Both the position numbers and the translations under genes were made by a program. A stretch of 56,197 bases of DNA. Origin: Bacillota bacterium. Its GTDB lineage: Bacteria; Bacillota; UBA5301; JAMCQP01. The DNA lies in the NCBI GenBank assembly GCA_023381695.1, contig JAMCQP010000086.1, positions 17,904 through 74,100 of the forward strand, given 5' to 3'. The notes under the pieces are model-generated. The model worked only from the letters and a program-made list of their open reading frames with translations. It was not told where the DNA came from and ran no database searches. Below, in pieces: positions 1-7,352 of the stretch. The number at the start of each line of letters is the position of its first letter. Position 1 is the stretch's first letter.

Positions 1-60
1 GAGTTTATCACAATTTCGGATCGCCGTCAACAGGTTTCTCCCCGCTTGGCACCGGAACTA

Positions 61-89
61 TTGACAGGTACTAAAAAGGATGATATATT
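61..89 (+). promoter_or_regulatory. Sigma-A promoter of the GntR/ADH/AOR operon
   Basis: TTGACA at 61-66 and TATATT at 84-89 are separated by exactly 17 nt, a near-consensus housekeeping promoter. The predicted start near 95-97 lies inside the palindrome at 91-119. It faces the GntR gene at 188. Confidence 0.8.
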
Positions 90-90
90 G

Positions 91-119
91 CTGGTGTACC
101 GGTCCGACCGGTGAACCAG
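91..119. promoter_or_regulatory. Palindromic operator, probably for the adjacent GntR/FadR regulator
   Basis: CTGGT-N2-ACCGGT (91-103) and ACCGGT-N2-ACCAG (107-119) form a 13-bp inverted repeat around CCG with two mismatches per arm position pair. It overlaps the predicted transcription start. FadR-subfamily GntR proteins bind TGGT-N-ACCA type palindromes, so autoregulation by the 188-886 product is the simplest reading. That last step is inference. Confidence 0.6.
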
Positions 120-187
120 ATCAGAACTATAACGTGCTAATTAGTTCCCCCTGAAAAGTCACAGTAACCAGGGAGGTAGACCAAACT

Positions 188-886
188 TTGTTTCGTACCA
201 TCAGACGGCGCAACCTGTTCGAAGAAGTGGCCGGCCAGGTTGAAGAGCTAATCCGCCAGGGAATTTACCAGGACGGCGACCGCCTGCCCGGCGAGCGGGA
301 ATTGGCGGAACGGCTGGGAGTGAACAGGGCCACGGTGCGCGAGGCGCTGCGCGTGCTGGAGATTATGCGGGTAGTGGAAAAGAAACCCGGAGAGGGGGTG
401 TTTGCCCGCGATCTTCAAACCGAAGCCAGCCTGGAAACCGTGGTCTTCCAATTTCTCTCTCAGGATGGCCTGGATCCGGATACCCTCTCCTCGTTGACCG
501 AGGCCATCATGTATATTGAGAGCACCACGGCCAAACTGGCCGCCCGGCGCGCAACGCCCGAAGAACTGGAAGAGCTGAAAGCCTTGCAAAGGCGGGCGGA
601 GCGCCAGCCTCTCGACACTGAAGTCTATGCGGCCAATGACCGGGAATTTCACCTTCTGGTGGGCAGGATCAGCAAAAATGACGTGTTGCTCAAGGTGATG
701 AACACCATCTGGACGGTCCTGGAGAAATACTCGGATCTGTTGATGGCCGCCGACGGCAATTACCGGGCCAACCTGGCCCACCATCAGGCGTTGGTGGAGG
801 CCATCGCCGCCGGGGACGCGGATCGCGCCTACCAGGAGATGAAAGCCCATTTTCAATGGGTCGAACGCCAGTTGAAGGGGGAATGA
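188..886 (+). CDS. FadR-subfamily GntR transcriptional regulator (FCD domain)
   Basis: A 232-residue DNA-binding regulator. An N-terminal winged helix (about residues 8-72, including RELAERLGVNRATVREALR) is followed by an all-helical FCD ligand domain (about 85-225). The metal/ligand residues typical of FCD are visible: D151 and H155 in DREFH, H198/H199, and H221. The start is TTG, chosen because GGGAGG lies just upstream. It is the first gene of an operon with an alcohol dehydrogenase, an SCP2-like protein and an aldehyde oxidoreductase, and overlaps the next gene by 4 bp. A palindrome at its promoter suggests autoregulation. The effector is unknown; an organic acid is usual for the family. 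Confidence 0.9.
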   Translation: MFRTIRRRNLFEEVAGQVEELIRQGIYQDGDRLPGERELAERLGVNRATVREALRVLEIMRVVEKKPGEGVFARDLQTEASLETVVFQFLSQDGLDPDTLSSLTEAIMYIESTTAKLAARRATPEELEELKALQRRAERQPLDTEVYAANDREFHLLVGRISKNDVLLKVMNTIWTVLEKYSDLLMAADGNYRANLAHHQALVEAIAAGDADRAYQEMKAHFQWVERQLKGE

Positions 887-2061
887 AAATGTTGCCGGAG
901 TACTTTGAGTTCTTTGTTCCCGCCAGGATCGCGGCGGGGCGCGGGATGTCCGGAAGCCTCGGGCCGGAGATGGAAAAACTCGGGGTCCGAAGAGCTTTTG
1001 TGGTCACCGATCAGGTCCTGATGCAACTCGGCCTGGTGCAAAAGGTGCTGGACGGTCTGGCGGGCTCCGCTGTGGAGGTGGCGGGGATCTTCGATGAAGT
1101 CAGGCCCAATTCGGAGGTGGGACTGGTGGAAAAAGGCCCGGGCGATCTCCCGGAACTGGCCCGCGTGGCGGGGGCGGATGTTCTGGTAGCCATCGGCGGC
1201 GGCAGCAACATTGACACGGCCAAGGGCATGAACATCATCCTCTCCGAGGGAGGGCATCTGCTGGACTATGAGGGTTTCGGCGTGATCACCCGGCCCCTTA
1301 AGCCGCTGGTGGCCATCCCCACCACAGCCGGCACGGGCAGCGAGGTCACGCAGTTTGCGGTGATCAAGCACGAGGCCATTCACACCAAATTGAGTTTCTC
1401 AAGCCCTTACCTGGCGCCGAATCTGGCCATCCTGGATCCGGAGTTGACGGTAAACTTGCCGCCGAAACTCACCGCCTCCACCGGCATGGACGCGCTCACC
1501 CACGCCGTGGAAACCTATGTGTCCACCTCGTGGAATCCGATTGCCGACGGGCTGGCTCTGGAAGCCATCCGGATCATCGGCGCCAACCTGGTGGAAGCCA
1601 CCACAAACGGCGGCAATCTTGAAGCCCGCTACCAGATGCTGGTCGCCAGCACCATGGCGGGGATGGCGTTCTCCAGCGGCATGGTGGGCTGCGTCCACGC
1701 CATGGCGCACGCCGCCGGAGGATTGTTTGATGTACCCCACGGGATCGCCAACAGCATCCTGTTGCCCTACGGCATGGAGTACAACCTGGAAGCGCGCCCG
1801 GAAAAGTTCCGGGAGATCGCCCGGGCTCTGGGCAATGATGTAGAGGACCAGGATCCGAAAGCCGGAGGCTGGACGGCGATCGAAGCCGTTTTCGACCTGG
1901 CGGAAAGGTGCGGTCTGCCACGCGCCCTGAGCGAGGCGGGCGTTCCCGAGGAGGGCTTGCCGACCATGGCCGAGGCGGCCATGGTCGACGGGGCCATCTT
2001 TACCAACCCGCGGCCGGCCGAATATGATGAGATCCTGGCGGTATTAAAAAAGGCGTACTGA
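883..2061 (+). CDS. Iron-containing (group III) alcohol dehydrogenase
   Basis: About 392 residues, normal for NAD(P)-dependent Fe-ADHs that interconvert alcohols and aldehydes. The Rossmann-type GGGSNID motif is at about residues 105-111. The four metal ligands are all present: Asp and His in GMDALTHA (about 203 and 207), His of the HAMAH segment (about 272) and His of VPHG (about 286). The start at 883 forms an ATGA overlap with the regulator stop and has AAGGGGGA upstream; an ATG at 889 is an alternative. Pairing with an aldehyde:ferredoxin oxidoreductase in the same operon suggests linked alcohol, aldehyde and acid conversion. The substrate is unknown. Confidence 0.92.
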   Translation: MKMLPEYFEFFVPARIAAGRGMSGSLGPEMEKLGVRRAFVVTDQVLMQLGLVQKVLDGLAGSAVEVAGIFDEVRPNSEVGLVEKGPGDLPELARVAGADVLVAIGGGSNIDTAKGMNIILSEGGHLLDYEGFGVITRPLKPLVAIPTTAGTGSEVTQFAVIKHEAIHTKLSFSSPYLAPNLAILDPELTVNLPPKLTASTGMDALTHAVETYVSTSWNPIADGLALEAIRIIGANLVEATTNGGNLEARYQMLVASTMAGMAFSSGMVGCVHAMAHAAGGLFDVPHGIANSILLPYGMEYNLEARPEKFREIARALGNDVEDQDPKAGGWTAIEAVFDLAERCGLPRALSEAGVPEEGLPTMAEAAMVDGAIFTNPRPAEYDEILAVLKKAY

Positions 2062-2118
2062 GGCGACTGTGACCGGAGTGCAGTGACAACGAGAACCTTC
2101 GAAAGGAGAATGATTCAG

Positions 2119-2550
2119 ATGGCTGTTTTCCAAAGCGATGTGGAGGTTTATGATTACATCGGGGAGTTCATTTCCAGTGTGAAGGATGACCCCGCTATTG
2201 GGCCGAAGATTCGACAGGCGGGGATCATCATCAGGTTCGTCTACCGGGAGCCGCAGTCACAGATCACCATCGACGCCAGGAACCCGGCCCCGGAAGGCCA
2301 CTTCTACACGGTATATTACGGGGATAGCGCGGTGGAGCCTGATCTGGTGATGTCCATGAGCGCTGATACGGCGCATTCCTTCTGGCTCGGCAAGGTGAAC
2401 CTGATGGCCGCTCTGACGCGCGGGCAGATCGTCGCCAAAGGCCCGGTGGCCACGGCGCTGAAACTCTTGCCGGTTATCCAGCCGACCTACGCCATGTACC
2501 CGAAATTCCTCAAGGAGCATGGCCGTGAGGAACTGGTCAAATTCGGGTAA
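2119..2550 (+). CDS. SCP2-like (sterol carrier domain) protein
   Basis: A 143-residue soluble protein. The C-terminal two thirds resemble the SCP2 lipid-binding fold: beta segments around ITIDARNP and DLVMSMSADTAHSFWLGK, then the helix-rich NLMAALTRGQIVAKGPVATALKL, which matches the family's G-K-N-M-A-G-V-G-L-K pattern. AAGGAG (2103-2108) favours ATG 2119; GTG 2083 and ATG 2110 are poorer. It lies between the alcohol dehydrogenase and AOR genes, 8 bp before the AOR start, so it is likely co-translated. A role in presenting a hydrophobic substrate to the oxidoreductases is inference. Confidence 0.75.
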   Translation: MAVFQSDVEVYDYIGEFISSVKDDPAIGPKIRQAGIIIRFVYREPQSQITIDARNPAPEGHFYTVYYGDSAVEPDLVMSMSADTAHSFWLGKVNLMAALTRGQIVAKGPVATALKLLPVIQPTYAMYPKFLKEHGREELVKFG

Positions 2551-2558
2551 AAGGGGAA

Positions 2559-4487
2559 ATGACGATGTATGGTTACCAGGGCAAAGTTCTGGACGTGAAT
2601 TTAACAACAGGCCGGATTGAAACTCTTCCCCTGGACGAAAAGACCTGCCGCGATTTTGTGGGCGGCAGCGGCATTGCCGCCAGGCTCTTCTTCGCTCGGG
2701 CCGGAAAACGGGTTGGCGCTCTGGACCCCCTGGGCCCCGGCAACCCGCTGATCTTCATGACCGGCCCCCTGGTGGGGACGCCGGTGCCCTCAACCGGCCG
2801 GATGACCGCCAGCGCCAGGTCGCCGCTCACCGGGATCTGGGGTGAATCCAGCGTGGGCGGGTTCTTCGGAGCCGAGTTGAAATTCGCCGGTTACGACGGA
2901 ATCATCCTGGAAGGCCAGGCTCCCCGGCCGGTCTACCTGGAGATTGCCGATGATCAGGTTCGCCTTGTGCCCGCGGAAGATTGGTGGGGCAAAGACGCCT
3001 ACGAGACCATTGACGGCCTGGCGGGTAGATTTCCCGGTGTAGAGGGCGACGGGACGGATCGCGAAGCGGTTGACGGCTCAGCGGCTGGCGAGCCAAGCGC
3101 CGCCGCAAAACGGAAACCACAGATTATCGCCATCGGGCCGGCCGGGGAGAATCTGGTCCCCTACGCCGCCATCGTGCACAACAAGGGGCATGTCCTGGGA
3201 CGCACCGGCATGGGCGCGGTGATGGGCGGTAAGCGCCTCAAGGCCATCGTTGTCCGCGGCGCCGGGAAGGTTCCGGTCGCCGACGAGGCGGCGGTCAAGA
3301 ACCTGCGCCACCGGCTTCTGGAAAAGATGAAGAACAGCATCCTGATCGAGGCCCTCCATGCCTTCGGGACCAATTCCAGCATGGATCTCGGCAGCCTCTC
3401 GGGCGACGTCCCGTTCAAGAACTGGCAACTGGGCGCCTGGGAGGGCTACGAGCGGATCAACGGCGCATCCTTTTCGGACAAGGTGCTGGCGGGGACCAGG
3501 ACCTGCTACGGCTGCCCGGTGGCCTGCAAGCGTGAGGTCGAAGTCAAGGACGGCCCCTTCCGCATGGAAAAGGGACCGGGGCCGGAGTATGAGACGGTGG
3601 GAACCTTCGGCGCCATGTGCCTGAATGACGACGTGGAGGCAATCAGCAAGCTCAACGAGCTGTGCAACCGCTATGGGATGGACACCATCAGCGCGGGTTC
3701 CACCATCTCTTTCGCCATCGAATGCTTCGAGGATGGGCTGATCAAGCCCGAACAAACCGGCGGGCTGACGCTCCGCTGGGGCGATCCGGAGCTTCTGGTC
3801 GAACTGGTTCACCTGATTGGGAAAGGCGAAGGCTTCGGCAAGAAGCTGGCGCTTGGTAGCCGCCGCCTGGCCGCGGAGATCGGCCCGAAGGCCGAGGAGA
3901 AGCTAACGACGGTCAAGGGGCTGGAGGCTCCCATGCACGACCCGCGGGCGGGGCACGGCATGGGGCTAGCCTACGCCACCTCCATCCGGGGCGCCTGCCA
4001 TGTCTCCAGCCTCACCATGGGCGTTGAACAGGGGGCCGCCATGTACCCCGGCTTGAACCTCATCGAGACGTACGCAGGAATGGCGAGCGCCGGGAAGGCC
4101 GAGATGGTGGTCAAGACCCAGAATCTCGGGATGGTCATCAGCGGCGCGGTCATCGTCTGCCAGCTGGCCGGCATGGTCTACGACGATGCCGATCTGGTGG
4201 CGGCGCTCACCGCGGTCACCGGCCTCCCCTGGACCCTCGAAGAGCTCATGGAGTGCGGGGACCGGATCTGGAACCTCAAACGGCTCATCGGAAACCTTTC
4301 CGGGGCGGGCAGGCAGGACGATATGCTGCCGATGCGGTTGTTGACCCCCACGGCGGAGGGCGGCGCCGCCGGCTCGGTTCCCGACATGGATCTGATGCTG
4401 GCGGAATTTTATGCGCTCCGCGAGATCGGCCCGGACGGACGCCCGTCCCGGTCCAGGCTTGAAAGGCTTGGGCTGAAAGAAGCCTGA
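2559..4487 (+). CDS. Aldehyde:ferredoxin oxidoreductase family, tungsten/molybdenum enzyme
   Basis: 642 residues. The N-terminal AOR pterin domain begins YGYQGKVLDVNLTTGRIETL and is followed by the typical GRMTASARSPLTGIWGESSVGG stretch in two parts. The [4Fe-4S] motif CYGCPVAC (C-x2-C-x3-C) sits at about 315, with a candidate fourth Cys in VIVCQLAG near 532. The family oxidises aldehydes to acids with ferredoxin at a bis-molybdopterin metal centre in the cytoplasm. An oddity is a hydrophilic Ala/Gly/Asp/Glu-rich insertion at about residues 157-187. No MoaD- or ferredoxin-like partner gene is adjacent. The subfamily (AOR, FOR, GOR or WOR5-like) cannot be set. Confidence 0.93.
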   Translation: MTMYGYQGKVLDVNLTTGRIETLPLDEKTCRDFVGGSGIAARLFFARAGKRVGALDPLGPGNPLIFMTGPLVGTPVPSTGRMTASARSPLTGIWGESSVGGFFGAELKFAGYDGIILEGQAPRPVYLEIADDQVRLVPAEDWWGKDAYETIDGLAGRFPGVEGDGTDREAVDGSAAGEPSAAAKRKPQIIAIGPAGENLVPYAAIVHNKGHVLGRTGMGAVMGGKRLKAIVVRGAGKVPVADEAAVKNLRHRLLEKMKNSILIEALHAFGTNSSMDLGSLSGDVPFKNWQLGAWEGYERINGASFSDKVLAGTRTCYGCPVACKREVEVKDGPFRMEKGPGPEYETVGTFGAMCLNDDVEAISKLNELCNRYGMDTISAGSTISFAIECFEDGLIKPEQTGGLTLRWGDPELLVELVHLIGKGEGFGKKLALGSRRLAAEIGPKAEEKLTTVKGLEAPMHDPRAGHGMGLAYATSIRGACHVSSLTMGVEQGAAMYPGLNLIETYAGMASAGKAEMVVKTQNLGMVISGAVIVCQLAGMVYDDADLVAALTAVTGLPWTLEELMECGDRIWNLKRLIGNLSGAGRQDDMLPMRLLTPTAEGGAAGSVPDMDLMLAEFYALREIGPDGRPSRSRLERLGLKEA

Positions 4488-4490
4488 AAG

Positions 4491-4524
4491 AAGAAGGCGC
4501 AGACTCTTGAGTCTGCGCCTTCTT
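4491..4524. terminator. Bidirectional intrinsic terminator
   Basis: A perfect 16-bp inverted repeat (4491-4506 and 4509-4524, TT at the centre) lies between the convergent AOR gene and the minus-strand gene at 4569. Its arms begin and end with AAGAAGG/CCTTCTT, which gives a pyrimidine-rich tail in both directions. Confidence 0.8.
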
Positions 4525-4568
4525 CTCCAAACCTGGGACCAGTTGCCTTGGCTACACTATCTCTAACC

Positions 4569-5288
4569 TTAATTCCCTTTCCCGCCTCCGCCATTGCCGG
4601 AGCCACCATTACCGCCACCGGAGCCGGAGGATTTGTGTTCTTTGTTCTGTTCTTCATTCCGCTCTTTGTTCTGACCTTCTCCTGGTTTTTTCCCTTGATT
4701 CTGGTTCTGAGCCTTCTCCTGGGCCTTCAGAGCCTTCTGCTCCATGTTTTTCTCCACATGTTGGAGGGCGTTCTGCAGACCCTCGCCGTTTTTCAGTTCA
4801 ACCTGGAGTTGGGCCAGAACCTCAGTAGGAGGGACTCCCATCCTGGCCGCCCTGGCCATGGCGCTGACGATCTTGCCGAGATTGGCCTTCTCCTTGTTCT
4901 GCTCCTGATTTTGCTCTCGCTCCCGCTCGCGAACCTGCTGCATCAGCCTGGCCACTTCCCCGGCTGGAACTTCTATGCTCTTGCCGTTCTTGGCCGCGGT
5001 CATCAGGGCCTTTTGCAGTTCCGTCCTCACCCGTTTTTCCAGTTCCTTGCGTTCCTTCTCCGTCAACCCCTGGACTCCGTTGACAGCCTCCACCATCGCC
5101 TGAATCTGCGCCTCAACCTGCGCCTGAATGGCAGCCTTCGCGGCGCTGGCCGAAGCCGCGGGAGCCCCGGGCTGGCCGGCTGTGCCGGTGGCGGCTTCCT
5201 CCGCGAAACTCATGGCGGGAAGCGCCATCAAACCTGCAATCACCACCAGCCCGATCATCGACTTCAGAACTAATTTGATCCTTCTCAT
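4569..5288 (-). CDS. Secreted charged, Gln/Glu-rich protein of unknown function
   Basis: 239 residues. A signal peptide is clear: MRRIKLVLK, then a hydrophobic core and the ALPAMSFAEEA cleavage region near residue 30. The mature protein is almost entirely helical and charged, with Ala/Gln-rich helices at 45-110 and strongly Glu/Gln/Lys/Asn-rich stretches (RERERE, NQEQNKEK) at 115-215. It ends in a Gly/Ser/Asn-rich tail (GSGGGNGGSGNGGGG). No domain is recognised. GGAAGGGG lies 8 nt before the ATG. It follows the RCK operon in the same direction with a 109-bp gap, so it may be read from that operon or alone. Confidence 0.7.
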   Translation of the reverse strand: MRRIKLVLKSMIGLVVIAGLMALPAMSFAEEAATGTAGQPGAPAASASAAKAAIQAQVEAQIQAMVEAVNGVQGLTEKERKELEKRVRTELQKALMTAAKNGKSIEVPAGEVARLMQQVREREREQNQEQNKEKANLGKIVSAMARAARMGVPPTEVLAQLQVELKNGEGLQNALQHVEKNMEQKALKAQEKAQNQNQGKKPGEGQNKERNEEQNKEHKSSGSGGGNGGSGNGGGGKGN

Positions 5289-5397
5289 TCAAACCACCCC
5301 TTCCCAGGTTGCCACCTGTTCTTCAAGTTTTTCGCGGTAGCCGCCTGCTTTCTACCTTGATTATCGCACAACAAGGGGCGGACTTTAGTGATGGGGA

Positions 5398-6063
5398 TCA
5401 CACTTCACCAGATCCGATCAGCGCATCGCGCAAGAGGTGCGCCTTGCCCCTGGCGGTCAGGGCAATCACCGTGTCGCCGCCGGAGAGAACCGTTTCCCCT
5501 CGGGGGAAGATGATCTCTTCCTCCCGCATCACGGACACCAGCAGGCAATCTTCCGGCAGATTCAACTCCTTCACGGGCTTCCCGACCGCCGGCGACCCCG
5601 CCGAAATCTCCAGTTCGACGATCTCAGCCTTCCCGCCGCGCAACTCCAGAAGCGGGATGATCCCCTGGAGTCCCACCTGTTCTTCCACCAGATGGTAGAT
5701 GAGTTGCGTGCTGTTCACCGTGGTCTTGATGTCCAGCATCAGAAAGGCGTCCTCGTTCTTGGGGTTGTTCACCCGGCCGATTACCCTTTTGCAGCCAAGT
5801 TTCTTGGCCATCTGGCAGACCACGATATTATCCTCGTCATGGCCGGTCACCGCCGCCACCACATCCGCCCGGCTGGCGCCGACATTTTGCAGGGTGGCCA
5901 GCTCGGTGCCATCACCCTGCACGGCCACATCGCCGAAATTGTCTTCCAGGCCCCGGGCCTTCATGGCGTCCTTTTCGAGCAGAAGAACCTCGTGGCCCGC
6001 TTCGATAAGGGTCTTGGTAAGGTAAAAACCCACCTTCCCGCCGCCCACCACAATTACAAACAT
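5398..6063 (-). CDS. TrkA/KtrA-type RCK protein (RCK_N and RCK_C)
   Basis: 221 residues, the usual length of KtrA-like gating subunits. RCK_N (1-125) opens MFVIVVGGGKVGFYL, a dinucleotide-binding GxGxxG-type loop, with the acidic LLEKD at the end of beta-2. RCK_C covers about 135-220. Family members sit on the cytoplasmic face of K+ channels or transporters and bind nucleotides; RCK_C of some KtrA proteins binds c-di-AMP. The start abuts the stop of the preceding RCK_N gene. No KtrB/TrkH gene is present; the operon instead carries an APC permease under a c-di-AMP riboswitch, so this may regulate that permease. That is inference. Confidence 0.88.
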   Translation of the reverse strand: MFVIVVGGGKVGFYLTKTLIEAGHEVLLLEKDAMKARGLEDNFGDVAVQGDGTELATLQNVGASRADVVAAVTGHDEDNIVVCQMAKKLGCKRVIGRVNNPKNEDAFLMLDIKTTVNSTQLIYHLVEEQVGLQGIIPLLELRGGKAEIVELEISAGSPAVGKPVKELNLPEDCLLVSVMREEEIIFPRGETVLSGGDTVIALTARGKAHLLRDALIGSGEV

Positions 6064-6471
6064 CTATGCCCCTCCCCCCAGGATCTTCTCCTTGATAAGC
6101 TGGCTTCCAATCAGGGTGGGGCACATTATCTCCATGCCCATCTCCCGGTAAGCGGCGGCCCGTTCCGGATCGTACATCCTGGCCACCACCCTGGGGATCC
6201 CGAAATGCTTCCTGGCAACCTGCGCCACAACGATGTTGATGTTGTCGCCGTTGGTCACCGTGGCCAGTGCATCGGCCCTCTCCGCCCCGGCTCTCTTCAA
6301 AATATCCAGGTCCAGGCCGGTTCCCAGCACGGTCTTGCCCGCAAAACCCGCCCCCAGGCGCCTGAAAGACTCCTGCTTCTGGTCCACCACGGCAACCTCG
6401 TGCCCCTCGGAGACCAGCTGGAGGGCCAATCTGGCGCCGACCCGGCTACAGCCCACCACAATCACGAACAT
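6064..6471 (-). CDS. Stand-alone TrkA-N (RCK_N) domain protein
   Basis: 135 residues containing only the nucleotide-binding RCK_N half: MFVIVVGCSRVGARLALQLV, AVVDQK at the end of beta-2, and TNGDNINIVVAQVARKHFG. There is no RCK_C domain. The start at 6471 is chosen because GGAGGGG precedes it by 9 nt, whereas the upstream ATG at 6489 overlaps that site. It ends immediately before the full-length RCK gene (TAG then ATG). The two may form hetero-oligomers, comparable to the tandem RCK halves of full-length TrkA; that is inference from domain layout. Confidence 0.82.
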   Translation of the reverse strand: MFVIVVGCSRVGARLALQLVSEGHEVAVVDQKQESFRRLGAGFAGKTVLGTGLDLDILKRAGAERADALATVTNGDNINIVVAQVARKHFGIPRVVARMYDPERAAAYREMGMEIMCPTLIGSQLIKEKILGGGA

Positions 6472-6541
6472 CCGTAAACACCCCTCCATTTTTCACCATG
6501 CCATAGCATGCCATAGATAGATCAGACACCCCGAGGAGATT

Positions 6542-7123
6542 TTATCCGGGCACCCGGTCGATGATCAATTCGCACGGGGTGCGCCGTAGCAGCCAGTTGG
6601 CCGTGGCCCCCATGGCGTCCTGATTGTCTCCCCCGGAAGGCCGCACGGAGATGACGATCATCTCCGCCCCCACGTCCCTGGCCGCCTGAACGATCCCGGC
6701 GCCCGCGCTCCGGGACCGCTGGATCCGGGTCTGCACCGGCAGATCGTGCAAGGCGACCAGCGCCACGGCCTCGTCCAGCGCCTCCCGGGCCTTCTTTTCC
6801 GCGTCGGGAAGGGGCGCATTCAGCGGCAGGACAAACGGAACCTCGATTACATGGGTCAGGATGATCTCCGCCTTCTGGTCGCTGCCCAACCTGGCGGCCA
6901 GCTCCACCGCCCGTTTGGAATGAAGGGCGCCGGTGGTGGGAACGAGAATGGTCTTGACCGCCTCCACGGACCTTCTCACCCTGGCGACCAGAGCCGGCAC
7001 CGGAGGCGGCACGTGGAACATCCACCAGATCAGGCTGATCATCGCCGTGGCGAACGTCACGGCCAATAACGCTCCCAGGGGCGTGATTTGCGCCTGGGTA
7101 AGCGCCGCGGTTGTTTCAGGCAT
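6542..7123 (-). CDS. Membrane-anchored universal stress protein (UspA-like)
   Basis: 193 residues. An N-terminal hydrophobic segment (about 14-36, LGALLAVTFATAMISLIWWM) is followed by a single Usp domain (about 57-192). The beta-1 strand TILVPTTGALHSKRAVELA and the closing strand region MGATANWLLRRTPCELII fit the family; the ATP-binding G-x2-G-x9-G pattern is not clearly present. It overlaps the 78-residue gene upstream by 8 bp. Usp domains are often fused to APC or cation transporters, so an anchored Usp between a permease and RCK proteins suggests a regulatory subunit of one complex. That is inference. Confidence 0.8.
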   Translation of the reverse strand: MPETTAALTQAQITPLGALLAVTFATAMISLIWWMFHVPPPVPALVARVRRSVEAVKTILVPTTGALHSKRAVELAARLGSDQKAEIILTHVIEVPFVLPLNAPLPDAEKKAREALDEAVALVALHDLPVQTRIQRSRSAGAGIVQAARDVGAEMIVISVRPSGGDNQDAMGATANWLLRRTPCELIIDRVPG

Positions 7124-7352
7124 CCCGCCTCGCCCCCTTCGCGCGGAAGTACTTGATAATAAAGGAGATCCGGTACAGACCGAAGGCCGTCATGGCCATC
7201 CCGACCAGAACCGGCATCAGATAGGATACAGCAAACTTCGAACGCGCCAGGATCATCACCCCCAGTACGGGCATGAGAAAGCTTGTCACGATCTGGTAAT
7301 AGTCCCGCCATCCCAGGCGGGTCGGGGGTTGCTTAACCCATCGGTTCGGCAT
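7116..7352 (-). CDS. Small two-helix membrane protein, function unknown
   Basis: 78 residues with two predicted transmembrane helices (about 21-36 and 43-62: IVTSFLMPVLGVMILA and SYLMPVLVGMAMTAFGLY), and basic residues at both ends. Its start lies inside the last codons of the permease gene (20-bp overlap) and its end overlaps the Usp gene, so it is tightly coupled to both. No family is recognised. It could be a small accessory subunit of the permease. Confidence 0.65.
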   Translation of the reverse strand: MPNRWVKQPPTRLGWRDYYQIVTSFLMPVLGVMILARSKFAVSYLMPVLVGMAMTAFGLYRISFIIKYFRAKGARRDA

